Part shown: positions 36,365 to 47,794 of the stretch, one piece after another
Layout: each line of letters opens with the position of its first letter
Position numbering within the stretch: position 1 is the first letter of the stretch
NCBI RefSeq assembly: GCF_964656455.1
Contig: NC_135716.1
Location: forward strand, 109,896,389-109,960,388
Reading direction: 5' to 3'
Length of the DNA: 64,000 bases
Source: Halichoerus grypus
Taxonomy: Eukaryota; Chordata; Mammalia; Carnivora; Phocidae
Notes under the pieces: model-generated
Seen by the model: only the letters and a program-made list of their open reading frames with translations
Databases searched by the model: none
What the model was told of the DNA's origin: nothing
Translations under genes and position numbers: made by a program

Positions 36365-36404
36365 TTTTATTTTATTATGTTATGTTAATCACCATACATC
36401 ATTA
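36365..36404 (-). mobile_element. 40-bp L1 3'-end insertion with 20-bp TSD
   Basis: The insert TTTTATTTTATTATGTTATG + TTAATCACCATACATCATTA is the reverse complement of the L1 3' terminus seen at 31-80 in this window. It is flanked by a perfect 20-bp direct repeat CAAAATTAAGTATTTTTTAA at 36345-36364 and 36405-36424. It is an L1 insertion truncated to about 40 bp. Confidence 0.85.
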
Positions 36405-36555
36405 CAAAATTAAGTATTTTTTAAATCAAGTCAACTATTTCTTTATACTGCTAACTCTATTAAATCTTCCTCTCCTTCCTAAATCTCATGTCTTGTGAAA
36501 AGTGTACCATCTCATCAAACATTATAAAAAATTTCAATGAAAAAAAATCCCTTTT

Positions 36556-36740
36556 GGGGCAGCTGGGTGGCTCTGCCGGTTAAGTGTCTGCCTTCGGCTC
36601 AGGTCATGATCTCAGGGTCCTGGGATAGAGCCCCGCATCGGGCTCCTTGCTCAGCGGGGAGTCTGCTTCTCCCTCTCCCTCTGCCCCATCCCACTCCCAC
36701 TTGTGCATGCTCTCTCTGTCAAATAAAATCTTTAAAAAAA
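36556..36740 (+). mobile_element. CAN-SINE
   Basis: Antisense to ABCD3. The flanks AAAAAAATCCCTTTT and AAAAAAACCCTTTT suggest an imperfect TSD. It retains the full tRNA-like head and CT tract. Confidence 0.92.
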
Positions 36741-37484
36741 AAAAAAACCCTTTTTAAATGCCTCCCCTCATAAATAATACATTCACTACAGAAAAATTAG
36801 AAAATTCTGATAAGCAAAAAATAAGGAGCCTATACCTACCATTTAGAGATACCAACTGTTAATATCTGGCACATATCCTACCAGATTTCATTTTAGCATA
36901 TATGTGTATATGTGAACGTGTGTTCACTTCCTATAAATTTTGCAAATGTGGTGTAAGTGTGCATATGGTATTATATGCTTTTTTGTCCAAAATTTAATCT
37001 AACCTAAAGTTATCTTGCTCACACTATACAATGAGCAAATAAGTATATGCTAAAAAAAGTTGCACAAAAAAAAGAATAAAAAAATCAGTGAATGAATTTA
37101 GCTATACTAACAAGTTTTAATGATGTCCTAGAACTTGAAGATTTGCTAATATATAGATAGTAGATATAACTGAGATAATTAAGGCTTGATTACTCAGATA
37201 TAATTTAGACATGAGAGATTATGAAGATGGAGATATGACAGACAATAAGAAAAGCATACCTTGTCCCATTTTTTAAAGCCAGAGAGAAAGATCACAGAAA
37301 CCAAAGAACAGAAATTTTGGTAACAATCTCCAGGATACTCAGAGAATAGACATTATATGGAGGATTTGGAATGAGTTAAGAGACACTAATCACTAGAAGC
37401 TGGCAGGAGTTTCCTAGGAATAAGTTATGTCTAACTCTTCCCATTTTCTTCTTTTTTAGGGATATTATGCTAGTATATTAACTG

Positions 37485-37605
37485 ACATGTATATTGTAAG
37501 CTCCACAGGGGTAGGGACTTATATTTATATCTGCTATACACCCAGAGCCAAGACCAATAACTAGGCATATATGAAGGGCTCAATCAATACTTGTTAAGAG
37601 GCTGA
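37485..37605 (+). repeat. L2 3' end
   Basis: TATTGTAAGCTCCACAGGGGTAGGGACTTA...GGGCTCAATCAATACTTGTTAAGAGG fits an L2 3' end. Confidence 0.7.
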
Positions 37606-37994
37606 CTTAATAAATGAATTAATAAATTAAGGAATTTGATGTTTCTTATAAAATTACTGTGGCCCTTAATAAAGAAATATGAACCAGATTTTGCTATAGT
37701 TGGATATAATCATAGCCAAATAAACCATACCAAAAATAAGCAAACAAACAAAGATTAAGAGATGCCAGAGTAATTTCCTTGCTCCTTTACACAGTCAATA
37801 CTATCAGCAATTGTGAGGAAAAAAAGAGAAGGCCAATTTAAATTATGGATAATGCCTTCTACCTAACATACTAGATGTTAGAATTACATTCAAAATTACA
37901 CTAACAGTACAGACATACTACAGTATAGACTAATAGTACAGATCCAATAAGCTGCCACATATAGAAATAAATTAATGTTTATTCAAAAGAAATC

Positions 37995-38550
37995 AACTAA
38001 GTTACCATATGACCCAGCAATTCCATTCCTAGGTATACCCAAAAGAAATGAAAACACAGGTTCACACAAAAACTTGCACATGAATGTTCATAGCAGCCTT
38101 ATTCATAATAGCCTAAAAGTGAAAACAACCTAAATTTCCCTCAACTGATAAATGGATAAATGTGGCAAATCTACACAAAGGAATATTATTTGGCAATAAA
38201 AAGGAATGAAGTACTGATACATGCAACAACACAAATGAACCTTGAAAACGTCATGCTAAGTGAAAGAAGACAGTCACAAAAGACCACATAGTACATGACT
38301 CTTTTTATATAATATATCTGAAATAGGCAAATCATAGAAACAGAAAGCAGATTACTGGTTACTAGGGGCTAGGAAAAGAGGGTAATGAGGAGTGATTGTT
38401 AATGGGTATGGAATTTCTTTTTGGGGAGATGAAAATTTTCTAAAATTAGTTAGCCACACAACTCTGTGAATATACTAAAACCACTGAATTGTATCTTTAA
38501 ATGGAAAAATTTTATGGTCTTTGAATTATAGCTCAATAAAGCAGTTACTG
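37995..38550 (+). repeat. Old L1 3' part (L1MB-like)
   Basis: ACCATATGACCCAGCAATTCCATTCC...TAGCAGCCTTATTCATAATAGCC...GAACCTTGAAAACGTCATGC...GGAATTTCTTTTTGGGGAGATG...TTGAATTATAGCTCAATAAAGC is the ORF2 C-terminal region plus 3' UTR of an old L1, 5'-truncated. Confidence 0.8.
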
Positions 38551-38714
38551 AAAAAGAAAGAAAGAAATCAACTGATGAATACAGATGTAGGCAATCTGTC
38601 AACAGAGTTGTTCATAAGAAAGATACCTGAAGGTTATAATTTACCATAACTCAACTCAATGTAAACAGCAGTTAGGGCTAAAGAAATAAAAGCGATTTTA
38701 GGCTGAATTTCAGC

Positions 38715-39185
38715 AATATGGCTTTCATAACAAGATATGTAATAGTGCTGCTGTATTCCATGCTAGTCAGAGCATATCTGGACAACTATGTTCTAGTCTA
38801 AGAATAATATCTAGAGAAACTAACCAGTATAGGTCCAGAAGAATGTATACAGAATTGAAAAAGGACTGGAAACCATGACAGGTTAAGAAACACTTGAAGG
38901 AATGAGGGGTTGCTTAGCATGGAAAAAAAGACTCAGAAGATACAACTATCTTCAAACAATATGAGAGTCAATTAGAGAAAATAAAGCAGGCCTGTCCTGT
39001 GTGGCTACAAAAGACAAAATAGAATCAATCACTAAGAGGGCAGAGGGGAAGATTAATCCTGTCATGGGCTAGAACTAATACAGTAATGGTTGCCTGCTAG
39101 GTGGTACTTCTCATCAAATGAACAGATTCAAGTAAATACTAGAAGTCACCTATCAATGAATCCTATTTCAAAAAGAATTGCTTTA
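38715..39185 (+). repeat. CR1/L3-type LINE fragment
   Basis: TCTGGACAACTATGTTCTAG...AGGTCCAGAAGAATG...GGCCTGTCCTGTGTGGCTAC...AGGGCAGAGGGGAAG...GAATTGCTTTAATAC follow the L3/CR1 3' part in order, highly diverged. Confidence 0.6.
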
Positions 39186-39271
39186 ATACACAGTGGAGTA
39201 AAGATAATAGTTAAATTCCCTTCTAATTGTAAAATTATATGATTTTATCCTAATTCAAAATTATGTAACAA

Positions 39272-39467
39272 GGGGCGCCTGGGTGGCTCAGTCGTTAAGC
39301 GTCTGCCTTCGGCTCAGGTCATGATCCTAGGGTCCTGGGATCGAGCCCCGCATCGGGCTCCTTGCTTGGCGGAAAGCCTGCTTCTCCCTCTCCCACTCCC
39401 CCTGCTTGTGTTCCCTCTCTCGCTGTGTCTCTCTCTGTCAAATAAATAAAATCTTTAAAAAAAAAAA
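39272..39467 (+). mobile_element. CAN-SINE (younger of a tandem pair)
   Basis: Near-consensus copy flanked by AAAATTATGTAACAA at 39257-39271 and 39468-39482. The right TSD is shared with the next SINE, so two independent insertions used the same site. Confidence 0.96.
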
Positions 39468-39482
39468 AAAATTATGTAACAA

Positions 39483-39680
39483 GGGGTGCCTGGGTGGCTC
39501 AGTCGATTGAGCCTCTGACTCTTGGTTTCAGCTCAGGTCATGATTCCATGGGTCCGGGATCGAGCCCCTAGTGGGGCTCCGCACTCAGTAGGGGAGTCTG
39601 CTTGAAGATTCTCTCCCTCTGCCCCTCCCCTTGCTCGCGCGTGGGCTCTTTCTCTCTCTCTCTCTCAAATAAATAAATCT
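39483..39680 (+). mobile_element. CAN-SINE (older of a tandem pair)
   Basis: A different subfamily with CTCTGACTCTTGGTTTCAGC and CTTGAAGATTCTCTCCCTCT. It is flanked by CAAAATTATGTAACA-type repeats, the right copy (39682-39697) carrying one G-to-A change. It lies 70 bp from exon 2. Confidence 0.95.
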
Positions 39681-39751
39681 TCAAAATTATATAACAGAAT
39701 AAATAAAATAAATACATGAAATCCCAAAGAGTCGAGTAATTAAAATTTTAC

Positions 39752-39788
39752 CTCATTGTTCTGTAATGGTGGTTTTCCATTTTTCTTA
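39752..39788 (-). CDS. ABCD3: ABCD3 exon 2 (37 nt, residues 37-49)
   Basis: This small exon encodes KKNGKPPLQNNE after completing Gly37. It is a hydrophilic linker between the targeting segment and the first membrane helices. The acceptor is CTACAG and the donor GTAAAA. It lies between a 21.5-kb intron and a 7-kb intron. At 37 nt, skipping it would shift the frame. Confidence 0.93.
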
Positions 39789-39989
39789 CTGTAGAGAAAA
39801 GAAAAGAGAGCTTTATTTGCAAACTATTCCCATCATAAAAATTATTTTAAGATATCAACAGAATATACCAAATTCTCCAAATAAGTTCCTTCTTTTTCAT
39901 ATCATACGGAGATAGAATATATTAAGTATAATAGTCTGGTTGCCCCTTACTCAGTATAATTTACAGTAAGTGCTCAAAAAAATATTAAC

Positions 39990-40270
39990 TACTATATCAA
40001 GCATTAAATTAGTAATTTTTAATACACACACTCATTTTACAAATTTCCCCATGGAGAGGTGGAGTCTATTTCTCTATCTTTGAGTTAAAGCTTGGCCATG
40101 TGAACTGCTTCAGTCAATGGGATATTAGCAAACTGATGCAAGCAAGGGCTTGAAAAATGTTTGTGCATTGGGCCCTCTCTCTTGCTGCTGGGTATCTTCT
40201 CCTAGCCATGTGAGCAATCCCAGGTTAGTTGCCTAAAGGAGGAAAGACCATGCGTCATTCCACATTACAA
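39990..40270 (+). repeat. MLT1-type (ERVL-MaLR) LTR fragment
   Basis: CCCCATGGAGAGGTGGAGTC...AGCTTGGCCATGTGAACTGC...GGGCTTGAAAAATGTTTGTG...GGAAAGACCATGCG follow the MLT1 LTR. It is an old non-coding remnant. Confidence 0.7.
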
Positions 40271-42102
40271 ATAAAAAATTGGCTTGGTAAGTGGTATTGT
40301 TCATGCTACTCAAAGTGATTAATTTGGCAATTGTACCCAGGTCTTACCACTAATCCAGGTTACCTCCCTAAACAATATAACAACCAGGCTTAGGTTCTTT
40401 TTATAACACACTACCACAGCACCCTATAATTCTATACAACATTGATCACATTTTAAATCTCCTGTTTGATCGGTATTTCCTCCCAGTAAATCAGTTTCAT
40501 GAGATCAGGAGCTACTGCACGTTGGTCTCTCCAAAGTAGACATGAGGTGGTGCTTGTATCAAAATGTTTACTGGGGATCAAGACCTATGAAAGGAAGGTA
40601 AGGAAAGCTGAAACGGTGATGCAGGCCCAGTAAAATTTCAATCAATCAGGCAGGAAGCCCTTAGCAAGTACTGTCCATCAGAGTGCTCTGTGAGGGGTTG
40701 AAATAGCTAGGTCTTTTTACCTTCATCTTGCTCAGTCTACATATCCATGCTGCTCCAGGGAGGTCATGAGCTCAGGGGAGGTGGCTCTGCGACTAAGGCA
40801 GACCCTAAGGTGTGGCCAGAAGGGGTTACTTGGTGATCCAACTCCTCTCGGCTGGACAGTAGGCCCTTCTTTGAAGCGGAATCAGGGTAGCACACCTTCA
40901 TGTCTACTCTTGGGGGCATATATTATTCAACCCTCTATGTTCAACACTTAGTTGAGCTCCAACAATCTATAGAATGAACACTTTCAGTAATAAGATACCA
41001 ACCAGGTCACTGAACAAGGCTAGAAAGCCAAACTTAATTACAATTCAGTAGATGCTCTTATTCTAAGAGTGCTTGGGTCTATTATTTTTTTCTATTTTTA
41101 GATGTATTACAGGGTTGTTTCTCTGTTTTAAAGTTTTTATGAGATTGTAAAACTGTTTCAGAAAATGCTTTTACATATGTTCAGGCATGTGCAGTTAATT
41201 ATGAGCCCCTTTTATAAGGCTTTCTGAATTCCTCTTTTTAAGGAATTCTTTAATGTTTTCATGGATGTTCTCAATATTGAAGACACTAGCTATATAAATA
41301 TATGTAGATTATTTAGGATAAATTAGAACAGTATGCTAGAATCCTAATTATTGGGTTGCATTTTTTCACTGGAAATGTCATGCTAAAGACCGGAGAGAAA
41401 TTAATTTATTTTCAAAAACATGATCTACTAGTAGGCAGATTCAATTCTAACAAACATTCAGTATTTTCCTTTTCTTGATTTTTATCCTATGAAACTAAAA
41501 ATGGCTAGACAACAAACAGACACATCTTCTACTCTTGTGTATTTCTTTTGGCTACCAAAAAGATCAATTTATCGCTAAATACATTAAAATAAAGGTATTC
41601 AACATGTTCAAACTGTATTACTGATTTGCACATTAATGGCAAGATGTTATCTGTAATATCTAAACAATCATTAATCATCAGTTGCCTTGTTACACTTCAG
41701 GGTATAACAAAATTCATTTAAAGATAATACACATATTACATGTTAAATAAAATTTTTATAAAAATAGCTATATTTCCCCAAACAAAAAATTTAGTAAGGA
41801 AAGTAGCACTGTTTCATATTTTGGAAAATCTCATTAACGTCTGACTATTAATAGAAGAAAACTGGGTTCTCATATGAGAGTCTGCATTCTTTCTATCTAT
41901 TGTGATAGAAATAAACAGGAGTAGGTTCATAATTGTGGATATTCTATCTTGAAACTATAATGTTACAGTGCAGTCTGAACGCTATTGATGAACTTTGTAC
42001 CCTATACAATAAAATCCATTGGTCTATATTACACTTTCAACGCATCTTTTTTCCACGCAAAATTTTGTAATATGCATTAGTCTGCTGGAAAATAATGATT
42101 CA

Positions 42103-42287
42103 GGATGCCTGGGTGGCTCAGTCAGTTAAGTGTCTGCATTGGGCTCAGGTCATGATCCCAGGGTCCTGGGATTGAGTTCTGCAGGGACAGAGTTCTCAGC
42201 AGGGAGCCTGCTTCTCCCACTGCCTGCCATTCCCCCTGCTTGTGCGCTCTCTCTCTGACAAATAAATAAAATCTTAAAAAAAAAAAA
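42103..42287 (+). mobile_element. CAN-SINE
   Basis: Antisense to ABCD3, perfect 16-bp TSD GGAAAATAATGATTCA (42087-42102 and 42288-42303). Confidence 0.96.
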
Positions 42288-43028
42288 GGAAAATAATGAT
42301 TCACTAAGTTGTGTAGTAGACTTTCCAAATGTAATATATTTTACTATGAAATATTTTTTAGAATTACATTTGTTAATACTGCCACCTATCTCATTACAAA
42401 AGTCTTAACCATTGGGAAGCTATCAAGCTCATGGTGGCAGAGACAAGTTTTCCAAATTCTAATTTTCACTTGAAAGCTTAAATTGTAACATTAGCAATAA
42501 ACACTGCTGTTTTTTCTTGAAGGCACTACAAGAGAATGTCTGCAATATTCAAGGCCAAATAACTACAGTTATTTAGTCATTCTTTCAAGTAAAAATGATG
42601 TTCCACAAAAAAAAAAAAAAAAAAAGTGGCTAGTTTGGCTCAAATTCAAACAACTACAAGTGCATTCCCTCAAGACAACCTCTGCATTTTGGTATACTGC
42701 AAGAAGTGCTTTGTGCTGACTTCTCCTTTTTGTTTGGCAAACACATTATAAAAAAAAGACAAGACCAATAACCAACTATTTATAAAAAAATATAGGAGGG
42801 AAGGAATTTATCCAAGAAATGGAAGATCAGGGTCATATCTGAAAATCAATCCATAATTCATCCACATTAACAGTCTAAAAAAATAACCATATGATCATAT
42901 CAATAGATATACAGAAAAGGCCTTTGACAAAATCTAACACCTATTCATCATAAAAACTCTTATCAAACTAGGAATAAAAAGGAACTTCTTCAATCTGATA
43001 AAGGACATCAACAGAAACCTATGGCTAT

Positions 43029-43233
43029 GGGGCGCCTGGGTGGCTCAGTCGGTTAAGCATCTGCCTTCTGCTCAGGTCATAATCTCAGGGTCCTGGGATT
43101 GAGCCCCTGTCTGGCTCCCTGCTCAGCGGGGAGTCTGCTTCTCCCTCTCCCTCTGCCTCTGCCTCTCCCCCCACTCGTGCTCACACTCTCACTCTCTCTC
43201 TCTCTCAAGTAAATAATCTTAAAAAAAAACAAA
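43029..43233 (+). mobile_element. CAN-SINE nested in old L1
   Basis: Antisense to ABCD3. The flanks AAACCTATGGCT and AAACCTACAGCT suggest a diverged 12-bp TSD. Confidence 0.93.
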
Positions 43234-43671
43234 AAACCTACAGCTGTCATCATACTTATTAATGAAAGACTGAGTCTCTGTGATCCAGAATATGGCAAAG
43301 ACCACAACTCTCACCACTTCTATGCAATACTACTATTGGAAAACACAGTGCAAAAAGGTAAGAAAAATAAATAAAAGACTCACAGAATTGAAAGGAAGAA
43401 GTAAAACTATCTTTATGGCAGACTCTATAAACATCTATGTAGAAAATCCTAAGGAATCTATAAGAAAGCTAAGTGAGTTCAGCCAGGTTCCAAAATAAAT
43501 CATCTATACACAAATATCAATTGTATTTCTACATATAGGAAAAGAATAACTGGAAATTGGAATTTTAAACGTATCATTTACAAAAGCACCCAAAATATTA
43601 AATATTCCACAATAAATTTGGAAAGAAAAAGATGTGCAAGACCTACATGCTGAAAACTACAATACACTGCA

Positions 43672-43840
43672 TGGGGCACCTGGGTGGCTCAGTCGTAAAG
43701 CATCTGCCTTCAGCTCAGGCCATGATCCCAGGGTCCTGGAATTGAGCCCCACATTGGGCTCCATGTTCTGTGGGAAGCCTGCTTCTCCCTCTCCCATTCC
43801 CCCTGCTTGTGTTCCCTCTCTCGCTGTGTCAAGAAAGAAA
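43672..43840 (+). mobile_element. CAN-SINE nested in old L1
   Basis: Antisense to ABCD3, perfect 20-bp TSD GAAAACTACAATACACTGCA (43652-43671 and 43841-43860). The tail is (AAAG)n instead of AATAAA. Confidence 0.97.
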
Positions 43841-44035
43841 GAAAACTACAATACACTGCAGAGAAATCATAGATGACTAGATAGAGAGATGTATCATGTT
43901 CATGGATCAGAAGACTCAATATTGTTAACATGTCAATTCTCCCCAAATTGATTTAGAAATTCAATGCGATCCCAATCAAAATCCTATCAGGCTTTTTTGC
44001 AGGGAGTAACAAGGTGATTTTAAAATTCATTTATA

Positions 44036-44180
44036 GGGATGCCTGGGTGGCTAAGTCAGTTAAGGTCTGCCTTCGGCTCGGGTCATGATCCCAGGGTCCT
44101 GGTATTGAGCCCCGCATCGGGCTCCCTCTGCCTGCTGCTCCCCGCCCCCCTCTCTGACAAATGGATAAAATCTTTAAAAA
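44036..44180 (+). mobile_element. CAN-SINE nested in old L1, internally deleted
   Basis: Antisense to ABCD3, perfect 14-bp TSD AAAATTCATTTATA (44022-44035 and 44181-44194). At 145 bp it lacks the TGCTCAGCGGGGAGCCTGCT-like block. Confidence 0.95.
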
Positions 44181-46417
44181 AAAATTCATTTATAATTGCA
44201 AAGGACCTAGAATAACCAATAAATTTTGGAAAAAAACAAAGTCAGAAGAATTGTACCTCATTTCAAGGCTTATCATAAAGCTACAATAAACAAGAGAGTG
44301 TGATACTAGAGTACAAATATAGATCAAAGGAACAGAAGAGTCCAGAAACAGACCCACACATATATAGCCAATTGATTTAAAACAAAGGTGCTAAGGCAAT
44401 TCAATGGGGAAAGAATAATCTTTTTAACAAATGGTACCAGATCAACTAGATAGCCATATGTAAAAAAAATTAACCACAACACTTACTGCACACCATATAC
44501 CAAAAAAAATTAATTTGAAGTGGAACACAGACCTAAATGTAAGAGGTAAAACTATGAAAGAGAAGAAAACAGGAAAAAAACTTTGTAACCTTGAGTTAAA
44601 CAAAGATTTGTTAAATAGGACACACAGTACAGGCTGCACCAGAAAAAAAAATAAATCAACAAATTGGACTTCATCAAAATTTTGCTCTTCAAAATACTAT
44701 TAAGAAAATATCTGTAAAACATACATCCATGAAAAACCTTATATTCAGAATACATAACAAACTCTTACAGTAGAATAAGACAATTCATTTAAAGATTTAA
44801 ATAGACACTGTGCCAAAGAAAACGTATGGATGGAAAATAAACACATGAAAAATGCTCAACTGTTCCCTTAGTTCTTAGGAAAATGAAAATTAAGACCACA
44901 GTGAGAAACCACTGCATACAACCAGTAGAATGGCTCAGATTAAAAAGACTGATCACACCAAGAGTTATCAAGGATGTGGAACAACTGGAATCTTCCATAC
45001 TGCTAATGGGAATATAAAATGACACAAACACTTTGGAAAACAGTTTGGTAAGTTTCTGAAAAAGTTAAAGATACAACTCCCATACAATCCAGCCATTCCA
45101 CTACTAAGTATTTGCTCATGGGACATGAAAGTATATGTCCATAAATAAACTCTACACAAATGTTCATAGCAGCTTTAATAGTCAAAACCTGGAAACAATC
45201 CAAATGTCCCCCCACAAGCAAATGGATTAAAAAATTGTGGTATATCCATAAAATGTATTCAACAATTGAAAAACAATTGATACACACAACATGGATGAAT
45301 CTCGAAAGCATTAAGTCGACTGTAAGTAGCTAGACAAAAACATATATAGTGTATGATTCCACTTATGAAATTCTAGAGCAACCAAAACCAATCTGTAGCT
45401 ATAGGAAGCCGATCAGTGGTTGCTGCAAGCTAAGGGCAGGGAGAGGACTGACTAGAAAGGGGCCACAAGGGAACTTTGGGGTGATAAAATGTTCGTTACC
45501 TTGATCGTAGTAATTGTTTCACAGGTGTTACATGTCAAAACTTACCAAGTTTTGTACTTTAAATATCAGTTTATTGTATATCAATAATGTTTCAAAAAAG
45601 TCATAAAACTTTAAGAACTGTGTAAAGAAAGAGGAGGTATTAGAAACCATCAGCTCCAAACTGATGCCATAAAAGGCAAAGATCATCTTCCTCAGGTTTC
45701 ACAAACAATATACACCCTGAGTGACTAGAGGACAGTGATTCCGTTAACTACAAAAAGAATAGCAGTAAACACATTTAAGGGAAATAATAACTGGATTCAT
45801 TGTAAACTTGTTCAATTTCAAGTCCCAGTGAGATAACTATATGGAATCAAACAGAAGACAATTTTTTAAAAGTTTAGATTTGAAGTACAAGAGTAGAGAT
45901 GTTGATTTGAAAGGCATTAACACGACAATGATGTGGACATACAATGATATAGCTCGTTTGGGAAACAAAAACATGGCATCTGAAATGTGAGTTTTCCATC
46001 CGTTTATTAAAATGCTGTACTAAAAATTTTAGAATGTGCTCATAAGGAACTCGGTTTAAGTTGTTCCCTGAATACTGCTCCCAGGCACCGTAAGAGGCAA
46101 ACTTTCCTCTTAAAAGTATGTTTACTATAAGCCTCAAAATTATCCCTAGAACTAATTTTAAATAAAATATCCTGACCATAATCAAAAATAACCAAGCACA
46201 CAGCAAACTAAACTCCATAAACAGGAACCAGCAGAAATTAAAGAAAACAGAAGGAGACCCAAGAAGATTTCAGATGTTGGAATTTCCAAACGCATCCTAT
46301 AAGACAATGCAGACCGTATTTAAAGAAACAAATACACAAAATAAAACAAAGTTATCTACCAAAATAAGGAAATTATATTAAAAGAGAGAGAGAGAGACCT
46401 AAGAGAACCAAACAGAA

Positions 46418-46582
46418 TTTTTTTTTAGCCAGAAGGTGGAAGGGGTAGGGGCAGAGAGGGAGAGAGACAATCTTAAGCAGGCTCCATGCCAAGCACAGGG
46501 CTCTATCTCACAACCCTAAGATCATGACCTGAGCCGAAATCAAAGAGTCCACATTTAACTGACTGAGCTACCCAGGCGCCCC
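46418..46582 (-). mobile_element. CAN-SINE, old copy
   Basis: The head GAGCTACCCAGGCGCCCC and the ATCTTAAGCAGGCTCCATGCC variant mark an older subfamily. It has a T-run at 46420-46428 and no clear TSD. Confidence 0.85.
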
Positions 46583-46619
46583 AGGGCCAAGTGTAACTTT
46601 AAAAAATAACACATACAAC

Positions 46620-47600
46620 AAGTGAAATTAAATATTTAATAGTTTTAGTAGATTTCACACAGCCAAAGAGACAACTACTAATCTAGGAGCTAAATCAGAA
46701 TTTGCTATCCGGAGTGTAGCAAAAAGTAAACAAAAAGATGGAAAACAAAGAAATAAAAGTAAGAGAATGCTCACTTCATCAGCAATGTACTAAAATTGGA
46801 ATGATACAGAGATTAGCATGCCGCCCCCAGAAGGGTGAAACACAAATCTGTCCAAAGTGTTAAAAAAAAAAAAAGTAAGAGACAGTGGTTACAATGAGAC
46901 TATCTTAGTTGGTGTCCAGGAAGTATAAAGAAAGAGAACAAGGCATAGATAATGGCTGAGAATATTCCAAAATGGAAGAGACACCAATCCACAAAGTCAA
47001 AAAGGCCTAGTGAATCCTTAAGCAGGACAGATAAAAATATCCACACTTCACCAAGTCAGAGTGAGCTCCAGAAAAATTAAAGATAAAGATAAATCCTTAA
47101 AAGCAGCTAGAGAAAAAAGACCCATTACCTTCAAAGGGGCAACAGGTACAAACTGATAGCTGACCTCTCAATATCAGTAATGGAAACCAGAAGATGGGAG
47201 AATCAAATATTCAATGGACAGAAAGAAAATCACACTTTCATGAATGAAGGCAAATAAAGACATTATCTGACAAAATGGAGAAAGTTCATTATCAGATTTG
47301 TACTAAAGGTCATATTGGTGGTGGCAGGGAGGGTGATTCCAGTTGGAAGGTAGAGGTTGCAAAAATGAATGAAGAGCAACCAAAGTAGTAAATATACAGT
47401 TAACTCTAAATGAGTATTACATAAAACAATAGTAATGTCTTTTAGTACTTAAAACAAACAAACAAAAAAAACCCCACTACAACAAATGCAAATAAATCAG
47501 GAGGAAACTAAGTGGAGCCACTGCTCTAAAAGTCATTTTACTGCTTAAGAGGGGGATGAAGTATTACTGATTAATGTTTAGACCTAAAAATTTTAATACA
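46620..47600 (+). repeat. Ancient L1, ORF1 region
   Basis: CTTAAAAGCAGCTAGAGAAAAAAGACCC...CTGACCTCTCAATATCAG...ATGGAAACCAGAAGATGGGAG...AATGAAGGCAAATAAAGACA follow the L1 ORF1 3' half. Many stops. Limits approximate. Confidence 0.6.
46767..46861 (+). pseudogene. U6 snRNA retropseudogene
   Basis: The words TGCTCACTTCATCAGCA, ACTAAAATTGGAATGATACA, GAGATTAGCATG and GGGTGAAACACAAAT follow U6 snRNA from the first base to near its end, with substitutions and small gaps. It ends in an A13 tail (46862-46874) and is bounded by a perfect direct repeat AAAAGTAAGAGA (46755-46766 and 46871-46882). That is the mark of L1-mediated retroposition. The damage and the lack of a U6 promoter make function unlikely. 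Confidence 0.9.
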
Positions 47601-47794
47601 TGTTAAAATTTCTAGGGTAACCAGTAAAAGTAAAGTAAAATAAAGAATAACTTCCAAACTACTAGAAGGAGTAAAAATAAAATAATGAAAAAAGAAATAA
47701 TAACTACAAAGCAATTTTGCTGTTTAATCAACAATAAGAAGAAAAAAAATACAAGAAAAATTCCCAAATGTTTGGAAATTGTGGTAAATTAAGT

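Larger units (their letters stand above)
32777..39751 (-). other. ABCD3: ABCD3 intron 2
   Basis: Contains L2, a diverged tandem duplication, old L1 pieces, a 40-bp L1 3'-end insertion, CR1/L3 and three CAN-SINEs. The stretches 34585-35700 and 36780-37480 show nothing recognised. Confidence 0.7.
42750..45600 (+). repeat. Old L1, ORF2 second half and 3' UTR, with three nested CAN-SINEs
   Basis: Reverse-transcriptase-region words (AGAAAAGGCCTTTGACAAAATC, GTAAAACTATCTTTATGGCAG...ACTCTATAAACATCTATGTAG), C-terminal words (CCATACAATCCAGCCATTCC) and a 3' UTR (GGGAACTTTGGGGTGATAAAATG) run in order on the plus strand. Stops are frequent. SINEs at 43029, 43672 and 44036 interrupt it, so the L1 is older than all three. 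Confidence 0.85.

Noticed and set aside
46767..46861. A functional U6 gene
   Set aside because: Several substitutions and gaps, an A-tail instead of a T-run terminator, and TSDs mark a retropseudogene.
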